From: Panulirus ornatus
Taxonomy: Eukaryota; Arthropoda; Malacostraca; Decapoda; Palinuridae
DNA length: 64,000 nt
Direction of reading: 5' to 3'
Assembly (NCBI RefSeq): GCF_036320965.1
Contig: NC_092287.1
Coordinates: 4,570,297-4,634,296, forward strand
The position numbers and the translations under genes were made by a program. Under the pieces are notes generated by a model. The model did not search any database. It saw nothing but the letters and a program-made list of their open reading frames with translations, and was not told the origin of the DNA. Below are positions 56,736 to 64,000 of this stretch, piece after piece. Position 1 is the first letter of the stretch; each line of letters begins with the position of its first letter.

Positions 56736-57200
56736 GCGTCAAGGCCAGATCACCACGCGTGGACCATGAGTCTCCGTGGTCTGTGTATCTATGCAACTCT
56801 ATGTAAATCTCTTTCCCTCATATATAAAACATACATATATTTAACGACACCTGACCCTAACTACTTCAGATTTCCCCAGCCTTTGCCTACTGTAAATGGC
56901 TGACATACTACATACCCTGTTATCAGACGTTATTGTTCATACTGTAGAGTAACTTTGTGTACAATTCGTTCAGTGTTGCCCAGCCTCTGACAGCAACTCA
57001 CTTATCACGTAACTTCTCATCTAACTCAATCACCGAGGCCCAGGTCCCCCCTGGCTGGACCTTTACTGCACTCTTGCATCCACTGCTGCGCCACCGTCCA
57101 CGTGATCTGCGCCAGTGACCATTAGAGTCGCCGCTCCTGCCGTAAAAAATCTAAATCAAAATTTCAAAGTCGCATGAGGTCAGACACGAGAGCCAGCCAG

Positions 57201-57202
<2 letters not shown>
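56734..57202. other. unique spacer
   Basis: Non-repetitive, nothing recognised. Confidence 0.5.

Positions 57203-57251
<49 letters not shown>
57203..57251. repeat. (TG)n microsatellite
   Basis: TG run of about 49 bp. Confidence 0.97.
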
Positions 57252-57254
<3 letters not shown>

Positions 57255-57524
57255 GAGGGGTGAGAGGGGGGCGAAGACCATCTGAGAACTTCACTACTTA
57301 TGGTAATGTTATTGGCCCTCAGGGAACACCTCCACACCAGCAATTACAACCTCCTCCACAATCACACGTTAAACCCCCTCCACAATCACACCTTAACGAC
57401 CACTTCTTTTATTCCCCCCAACCCCCACCCACCTCAACCCTGAGACATAGAGAGGTTCGTTCAATAACGGTCTGACGATGGATCATGTACTGTAGGTAGT
57501 GGTGTACAGGTAGATCCATTGAAG

Positions 57525-57810
57525 TTACGTAGATATGGAGTGTTTGGTAGGGGCATAGGTAGATATGGCGTGTTTGGTAGAGGCACAGGTAGATATGGCG
57601 TGTTTGGTAGAGGCATAGGTGGACATGGCGTGTTTGGTAGGGGCATAGGGTGGATATGGTGTGTTTGATAGAGGCATAGGTAGTCATGGCGTGTTTGACA
57701 GAGGCATAGGTAGATATGGTGTGTTTGGTAGAGGCATAGGTAGATATTGCGTGTTTTCAAGTGACATGGGTAAATGTGGCGGGTTGTGATATAGGTAGAT
57801 ATGGCGCATT
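57525..57810. repeat. 30-bp minisatellite, about 9 copies
   Basis: Unit GGTAGATATGGCGTGTTTGG plus TAGAGGCATA, with moderate divergence toward the right edge. Confidence 0.93.
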
Positions 57811-58344
57811 GTCCAGTTATCAAGCAAACTGGCGGGTTTTCATTCAGTACATGAGTTCCGTCAATGAGAGTAGCGTAGCGTAATGTGCGATCTCACAGGG
57901 TTTATATACATGCTGGAAAGTCAAAATCAAACCCTTCTCAAAGCTGTTCAGGGCCAGTAGCACCATGTCTCACACCTATTATGTAGGCGTTCACTTACGT
58001 AGAGCAAAGTGATAAGCACCGCCAATCATATAGCAAGGTGAAGGTATACTAACATTCTATTTTCTCGTAGAGACTAGTGAAAGGAATCTGGTTTAACAAG
58101 ATCCGCTTGTAATCTTAGGAGGAAGGGTCTTACGTCACTAATCCGAACGGAAAACTGTTGAAATAAGTACGTATACATCACCATTCTTAAACAGGCTTAT
58201 TAACTGGTAAGTAACATCATTAAACTGTCTAAACGAATGTGATTTATATCTATTGATAGTCTTCGTCTTCGCAATCTATTTTGCATTTCTTTAATATTTA
58301 CAATCTAGTTGTATGTACAGCAAGGTCCTGATGTCAGGCGGTAG
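57811..58344. other. unique spacer
   Basis: Non-repetitive, nothing recognised. Confidence 0.5.
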
Positions 58345-59392
58345 TCACTAGTGGAGGTTGGTGGGTGTGGGGTGGTGTGGGTTAGCGTGGGACGGTGGTG
58401 CATGTTGTGGGGTTGGTGGGTGTGGGGTGGTGGAGGCCAGCGTGGGACGGTGGTGCATGTTGTGGGGTTGGTGGGTGTGTGGGATGGTGGAGGCCAGCGT
58501 GGGACGGTGGTGCATGTTGTGGGGTTGGTGGGTGTGGGGTGGTGGAGGCCAGCGTGGGACGGTGGTGCATGTTGTGGGGTTGGTGGGTGTGTGGGATGGT
58601 GGAGGCCAGCGTGGGACGGTGGTGCATGTTGTGGGGTTGGTGGGTGTGTGGGGTGGTGGGGGCCAGCGTGGGACGGTGGTGTATGTTGTGGGGTTGGTGG
58701 GTGTGTGGGATGGTGGAGGCCAGCGTGGGACGGTGGTGCATGTTGTGGGGTTGGTGGGTGTGTGGGATGGTGGAGGCCAGCGTGGGACGATGGTGCATGT
58801 TGTGGGGTTGGTGGGTGTGTGGGGTGGTGGAGGCCAGCGTGGGACGGTGGTGCATGTTGTGGGGTTGGTGGGTGTGTGGGGTGGTGGAGGCCAGCGTGGG
58901 ACGGTGGTGCATGTTGTGGGGTTGGTGGGTGTGTGGGATGGTGGAGGCCAGCGTGGGACGGTGGTGCATGTTGTGGGGTTGGTGGGTGTGTGGGGTGGTG
59001 GGGGCCAGCGTGGGACGGTGGTGTATGTTGTGGGGTTGGTGGGTGTGTGGGATGGTGGAGGCCAGCGTGGGACGGTGGTGCATGTTGTGGGGTTGGTGGG
59101 TGTGTGGGATGGTGGAGGCCAGCGTGGGACGGTGGTGTATGTTGTGGGGTTGGTGGGTGTGTGGGGTGGTGGAGGCCAGCGTGGGACGGTGGTGTATGTT
59201 GTGGGGTTGGTGGGTGTGTGGGATGGTGGAGGCCAGCGTGGGACGGTGGTGCATGTTGTGGGGTTGGTGGGTGTGTGGGGTGGTGGGGGCCAGCGTGGGA
59301 CGGTGGTGCATGTTGTGGGGTTGGTGGGTGTGTGGGGTGGTGGGGGCCAGCGTGGGACGGTGGTGCATGTTGTGGGGTTGGCGAGGTGGTGT
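58345..59392. repeat. 55/57-bp G-rich minisatellite, about 18 copies
   Basis: Unit containing GGGGTTGGTGGGTGTGTGGG, GTGGTGGAGGCCAGCGTGGG and ACGGTGGTGCATGTTG. Presence or absence of one GT gives 57- or 55-bp units. Because 57 is 19 codons and most units have that length, several 330-400-codon frames stay open on both strands; identity at all codon positions shows they are not genes. The plus strand is very G-rich, with four or more G-runs per unit. Confidence 0.97.
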
Positions 59393-59928
59393 AGGGCCGG
59401 GTGGGGTTGTCCCTAGTGGTAACCCCTGGCTGGCGCCACTGGCTAATTACCCCGCCAACTTGTGAGCAACTTGACCAGCCGACCCGGAGCCTGGCTGCCT
59501 TGGGCCTCACTCCCGTTACTGAACCTCTCGATACTGTGTCACTCGGCCGATCCCGTTACTCCGCATCGTTCGTCGTAACACCCGACTGTGTCACACTGCC
59601 TCTAGCCTGACCCCCGTTATAACCACCCTGGGTGGCGTGCCTCTCACACTAACCCCGGTATATGGACTGATGTCATTATTGCTCCCTCTGTTAATGAGAT
59701 TTTCTGTAATTAAAACTTCTAAAGATAAATTTCTATCATCAATTAACTACATATGAGATGACCTTTTATATATAATTTTTGGATTTCCGGGTATATGAAT
59801 ATCATGGTCATTCAGTGCCTCCCCCCACCCCCCACCCTCTCCTAGTATAGTGCAATTAACTTAATCAAATACTTCAATAACGATCACAATACTTCAATAA
59901 TATTCACATAATAAGAAAAAAAATCTAT

Positions 59929-59930
<2 letters not shown>
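59393..59930. other. unique spacer
   Basis: Non-repetitive, nothing recognised. CCCCACCCCCCACCC run near 59823. Confidence 0.5.

Positions 59931-60002
<72 letters not shown>
59931..60002. repeat. (TA)n microsatellite
   Basis: TA run of about 72 bp. Confidence 0.97.
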
Positions 60003-60004
<2 letters not shown>

Positions 60005-60166
60005 TGGCCCAATATACCCTCTCCAGAAAAGACAGCAACGTTCGACCCTCGTACAAAAGATGAGCAGTGATGCAAGATGGTCTGGGGACACGAGATGATG
60101 GTCAGGTAGTGTGCCTCACACACAGGGTGGGCGTCATCCTACCATGAACCACAGGAGAAAAGCCGT

Positions 60167-60187
60167 CACACACACACACACACACAA
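60167..60187. repeat. (CA)n microsatellite
   Basis: CA run of about 21 bp. Confidence 0.93.
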
Positions 60188-60238
60188 ACCCTTACCTCAA
60201 CGTAAGTGTGAATACCGCCTCTCCTTTCGTGCGTGCTC

Positions 60239-60350
60239 GCTATTTCCCGCGTGAGCCTGGTAGCGTCAGGAATGAGCGAACGAGCCTCACGGGGTGGACC
60301 TCCACGCTGGGCCCCTTCAGGAGGTCCTAGTCTCTGGTCGCCGAGCAAGG
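60239..60350 (+). mobile_element. SINE-like interspersed element, family A, copy 5 (old)
   Basis: GCTATTTCCCGCGTGAGCCT, GGTAGCGTCAGGAATGAGCG and GGGCCCCTTCAGGAGG align in order with the family A 5' half but with many substitutions. The only copy here not touching a (TA)n tract (a CA array lies about 50 bp upstream). Confidence 0.65.
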
Positions 60351-60464
60351 TCCTCAATCCAGGACAGACCTTGAATATAGTACAACAAGGGAGTAATTAA
60401 GAGTAAAGAAACAAGAGGAAAATGTTTCAATTCTATTCACACTTTTGTCACTTAAAAACATGTC

Positions 60465-60631
60465 TACCTTGTCCACACTACACTAATCCATTTGGTGAAC
60501 CGCAATTCTAAAATATCAAAATTCTATTCTAATATCTAACATCTAAAAATGTACCTTGTCCACAATACACTATTCCATTTGGTGAACCGTAATTCTAAAA
60601 TATCAAAATTCTATTCTAATATCTAACATCT
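60465..60631. repeat. 87-bp tandem duplication
   Basis: TACCTTGTCCACACTACACT (60465) and TACCTTGTCCACAATACACT (60552) start two copies ending CTAATATCTAACATCT. A few substitutions separate them. Confidence 0.95.
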
Positions 60632-61050
60632 CTCTTGTCCTATGCTACAATCGCTGACACTCCTCTATATCACTTGCCTATTACGAATCACGTATATTAC
60701 CAATTACTCAACACAGCCATTCCCAATTACAGTCATTCCCATCTGTAATAAGTAATCTAATGTGTATCTCTTTCCTGTATTGCTCTATTACCGTCCCCTC
60801 TCCCCTCCCCTCCCCCAGCGTGCCCGTAATAATACAGAGGGGGAGACATATTCATTTCCTTTGTCCATTTCCAGCCCAATTTCAATTATCCAGGATATAC
60901 AGAGGGAAACCTGATTTTTGCCCATACTTCACTAGAGCCGCTGCACACTCACAGCAACAACTGAGGGGGTGGAGCTGGCTCGCTCCCTGTGAACAGCAAC
61001 GGGGGAGGAGGTGGAAATAACAGGCAGCTTCTGTTGCCGTTACCAACAGA
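60632..61050. other. unique spacer
   Basis: Non-repetitive, nothing recognised. Confidence 0.5.
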
Positions 61051-61051
61051 C

Positions 61052-62060
61052 GCGGGACCTGACCCACCCCTTGAGGGGTCAAGACGATGGCCAAGCCATC
61101 ATGACGAGAGGTCGCCCCGTCGTCGTGCTTGGGGGTCGTACAGTCGTCGTGCTCAGGGATCGTACCGTCGTGGTCAAGAGATTGTTCCGACGCAGTCGTA
61201 CATACCGTCGTGCTCGAGTCGTTTCGTCATGTTCAAGGGTCGTTTCGTCGTGCTCAAGGGTCGTGTACCGTCGTGCTCAAGGGTCGTACCGTCGTGCTCA
61301 AGTGGTCGTACCGTCATGATCAAGTGGTCGTACCGTCGTGCTCAAGGGTCGTACCGTCGTGCTCAAGGGTCGTACTATCGTGTTCAAGGGTCATATCGTG
61401 TTCAAGGATCGTACCGTCGTGCTCAAGGGTCGTACCGTCGTGCTCAAGTGGTCGTACCGTCGTGTTCAAGGGTCGTACCGTCGTGTTCAAGGGTCATATC
61501 GTCGTGCTCAAGGGTCGTGTACCGTCGTGCTCAAGTGGTCGTACCGTTGTGCACAAGTGGTCGTACCGTCGTGCACAAGTGGTCGTACCGTCGTGCACAA
61601 GTGGTCGTACCGTCGTGCACAAGTGGTCGTACCGTCGTGCACAAATGATCGTACCGTCGTGCACAAGTGGTCGTACCGTCGTGCACAAGTGGTCGTGTAC
61701 CGTCGTGCACAAGTGGTCGTACCGTCGTGCACAAGTGGTCGTACCGTCGTGCACAAATGATCGTAGCGTCGTGCACAAGTGGTCGTACCGTCGTGCACAA
61801 GTGGTCGTACCGTCGTGCACAAATGATCGTAGCGTCGTGCACAAGTGGTCGTGTACCGTCGTGCACAAGTGGTCGTACCGTCGTGTTCAAGGGTCACATC
61901 GTCGTGCTCAAGGGTCGTGTACCGTCGTGCACAAGTGGTCGTGTACCGTCGTGCACAAGTGGTCGTGTACCGTCGTGCACAAGTGGTCGTGTACCGTCGT
62001 GCACAAGTGGTCGTGTACCGTCGTGCACAAGTGGTCGTGTACCGTCGTGCACAAGTGGTC
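61052..62060 (+). mobile_element. palindromic GTACGAC element, locus 8, with about 40-copy right-hand array
   Basis: Inner arms are GGGACCTGACCC (61054-61065) and GGGGTCAAGACGATGGCCAA with CCATCATGACGAGAGGTCG (61074-61113). The right tip then expands to about 62060 as CGTACCGTCGTGCTCAAGGG units of 21 bp, shifting to 22-bp (CACAAGTGGT) and 24-bp (CGTGTACCGTCGTGCACAAG) variants to the right. All frames on both strands stay open, giving false frames of up to 329 codons. The ordered change of unit type shows directional growth. Confidence 0.93.
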
Positions 62061-62079
62061 CACTGGGCCAGCTACAGAA

Positions 62080-62252
62080 GTCTTGCCTCTTAATTTACCG
62101 TCCGATTCTCATCCCTGATCACCAGGAACGGCTTCATTAGGCCAAATCTCATTAAGAGATTAATTAAAATCCGAATTGTAAAACAGACTCGGATTTATTG
62201 CTCGACTCAGAAACCCTTAAATTGCGAATTCCTGCTGCGCTCGCCTCCCCGC

Positions 62253-62254
<2 letters not shown>
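62080..62254. other. possible conserved non-coding island
   Basis: Contains CTTCATTAGGCCAAATCTCA and AAGAGATTAATTAAAATCCG plus ATTGCTCGACTCAG. AT-rich homeodomain-like cores in non-repetitive context. Confidence 0.3.

Positions 62255-62284
<30 letters not shown>
62255..62284. repeat. (CA)n microsatellite
   Basis: CA run of about 30 bp. Confidence 0.95.
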
Positions 62285-62286
<2 letters not shown>

Positions 62287-62559
62287 GCTCAAAGGTCCGG
62301 GGGTTAACCCCGGTTTGTGGGGGCGTCCGTCCACGACATATCCCCCCGCCAGGAGATTTCTATATCATTCTGCTCACAGTGATACGAATGATCTAGTTTG
62401 GAGAAAAGATTTATATCACCCTCCCTCCAGTTTTCATGAATGTATATAGATGAGACGTTCGTGAGACACTGATAACGAATCCTGGGGAATACAACGACGT
62501 TGGCTCTTCTGGGTGGTGCGTTCGTGTGATCCGGCACGTCTCTGCACCACGGGGGGGTT

Positions 62560-62910
62560 GGCCCCGGCGTGGGAACGGCTACAGGCACTAATCACAGCGC
62601 GCGGGGAGCGAATCACCGAGTTGTTGAAAGCAAATTACTGTCTCATTAAAATGATAATAACATTTGTTAATTGCCTGTTTACGCCCCACCAAGCATTAGA
62701 CGCAATCAACTTAGCTAAAGATAAAAAAAAAAAAAAATTGGAGAGGTTTTAATTAGGAGAAAAAATACAGTTTTCGATCTGTTTGTTTGATGGTAAACTG
62801 GTTTTGAGTATTTGTAGCGGGGCTGCCAGCCGTACGACGCTCAACAACCCCCCCGCCATATTTGTACTGCCAAATTAATTACAGGAATAAACAGTATTTT
62901 ATTCTGTGTG
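62560..62910. other. possible conserved non-coding island
   Basis: Contains AATCACAGCGCGCGGGGAGC, CAAATTACTGTCTCATTAAA, ATTTGTTAATTGCCTGTTTA, GGTTTTAATTAGGAG and CAAATTAATTACAGG. At least five TAAT/ATTA cores with E- and GATA-like motifs. A 15-A run interrupts at about 62727. Regulatory role inferred. Confidence 0.35.
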
Positions 62911-62920
62911 ATGGACCTCT

Positions 62921-63405
62921 GAGGCACGAGGGTACGACCCAGGCGCACACGACGGTACGACACAAGAGTACGACGGTACGACCCAGGCGCACACGACGGT
63001 AAGACACAAGAGCACGACGGTACGACCCAGGCGCACGATGGTACGACACAAGAGCACGACGGTACGACCTAGGCGCACGACGGTACGACCCAGGCGCACG
63101 ACGGTACGACCCAGGGGCACGACGGTACGACCCAGGAGCACGACGGTACGACCCAGGCGCACGAGGGGACGACCCAGGTGCACGACGGTACGATCCAGGC
63201 TTACGAGGGTACGACCCAGGCGCACGACGGTACGACCCAGGAGCACGAGGGTACGACCCCTGATAACGACGGGAAGATAATGATGGATACAGACCATTAT
63301 ATCTAAGGGTCGTACCGTCACAACCCTATGGTCGTACGGTCGTGCTTAATGGTCGTACCGTCACAACCCTGAGGTCGTACGGTCGTGCCTAATGGTCGTA
63401 CCGTC
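62921..63405. mobile_element. palindromic GTACGAC element, locus 9: opposing arrays
   Basis: The left array (62921-63270) repeats GTACGACCCAGGCGCACGAC (about 21 bp, 15 units). The right array (63304-63405) reads the complement sense: AAGGGTCGTACCGTCAC, ATGGTCGTACGGTCGTGC. The two are separated by about 40 bp of non-element DNA in place of the palindrome core. Fits outward growth from both tips. Confidence 0.9.
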
Positions 63406-63720
63406 CAGTTCTGGAGGAAGAGATAGATATATCCAGAATATATCTGTCCTGCTGATGGGGACAATGCCAAAAAAAAAAAAATATTCTTATAATTAAAAAT
63501 TAATCTTTAAAATCTAATAAAGAAAAAATTAGTGAATAATTTTCATTATTCATTTACTACACGAAGCAGTAAACAAGAAATGAGAAACATAAGTAAGGAA
63601 AGACGACTGAATTTCCGATAAATATGATAATTTGTAACAAGTGAGCAGGTAAGTCTAAATTTGTCACTTGAACTTCTACACTCTCCTAGGGATGAGTCAG
63701 TCCCGAACATGCCCGGCCCT
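63406..63720. other. AT-rich spacer
   Basis: Poly-A at 63469-63481 and AT-rich DNA; then unique. No gene. Confidence 0.5.
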
Positions 63721-64000
63721 GATTCCACTCTCCCTGGGGCGCGTGCCAGACATGCCAACTCTCACTCCACTCTCCCTGGGGAGTGCCAGGCATGCCAGCT
63801 CTCACTCCACTCTCCCCGGGGCGTGCCAGACATGCCAACTCTCACTCCACTCTCCCCGGGACGTGCCAGACATGCCAGCTCTCACTCCACTCTCCCCGAA
63901 GTGTGCCAGACATGCCAGCATTCACTCCACTCTCCCCGAGGCGTGCCAGACACGCCAGCTCTCACTCCATTCTCCCCGAGGTGTGCCAGACATGCCAGCT
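63721..64000. repeat. 40-bp minisatellite, 7 copies, continues past the window
   Basis: Unit CTCACTCCACTCTCCCCGGG plus GCGTGCCAGACATGCCAGCT in strict 40-bp phase from 63721. The window ends exactly at a unit boundary, so the true array is longer. Each unit carries GCCAGACATGCCAG. Confidence 0.96.

Noticed and set aside
58305..59510. Open frames of 330-400 codons on both strands
   Set aside because: They are read-through of the 55/57-bp array in several frames at once; the repeat is conserved at all codon positions and there is no start context, domain or splice support.
61129..62118. 329-codon plus-strand frame rich in VVPSCTSGRT-type repeats
   Set aside because: Read-through of the GTCGTACC array; complementary frames are equally open.

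Overview
This window is eukaryotic and almost certainly from a repeat-bloated arthropod genome. A decapod crustacean is the best guess. The reasons are about 60 dinucleotide microsatellite arrays of (TA)n, (GA)n and (CA)n, most of them 40-90 bp; about 30 tandem minisatellites; decayed non-LTR retrotransposon reverse transcriptase fragments of the jockey/CR1 style; and short interspersed elements that abut (TA)n tracts. The species assignment is inference from these features and from memory of decapod sequence; no search was run.

No intact protein-coding gene is visible. The longest open frames (about 6.8-7.3, 9.8-10.9, 13.7-14.5, 58.3-59.5 and 61.1-62.1 kb) are all read-through of tandem repeats. 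Four places carry splice-site or start-site signals that could mark small exons (9775-9913, 30605-30680, 35152-35461, 45029-45061). They are reported as weak candidates only. The window reads as intergenic or intronic DNA.

Layout: 0-5 kb holds minisatellites, including a 27-copy 47-bp array with a CACGTG E-box in 22 copies. From 5-11 kb there are GC-rich spacers, a CpG-dense 47-bp array, a hairpin array and GA tracts. From 11-19 kb there are two reverse transcriptase relics, a 30-bp array and dense microsatellites. From 19-33 kb there are spacers, tRNA-like SINE fragments, minisatellites and microsatellites. From 33-42 kb there is a 30-bp array, a homeodomain-motif-rich island and a possible promoter/first exon. 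At 42.4-45.0 kb a 1.31-kb segment carrying a reverse transcriptase relic is duplicated head to tail with no difference I could see except one TG unit. From 45-52 kb there is a GC-rich non-repetitive island, an inverted pair of SINE-like elements around (TA)n, and four arrays. From 52-64 kb there is a G-rich 55/57-bp array and long GTCGTACC arrays.

The most distinctive finding is a dispersed palindromic repeat family at nine loci (about 4.8, 6.7, 27.6, 35.1, 36.3, 53.1, 56.2, 61.1 and 63 kb). Its arms read GTACGACCCTTGG ... GGCCTGGCC ... TTGACCTGACCC and then the complement. Where the tips are amplified into minisatellites, left-hand arrays read ACGAC and right-hand arrays read GTCGT, as expected if each array grew outward from a fold-back element. 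A second theme is a set of short, non-repetitive, TAATTA-containing islands (about 5.1, 9.25, 20.7, 34.7, 47.3, 51.3, 62.1 and 62.7 kb) that look like conserved non-coding elements and could be regulatory DNA of a distant developmental gene.
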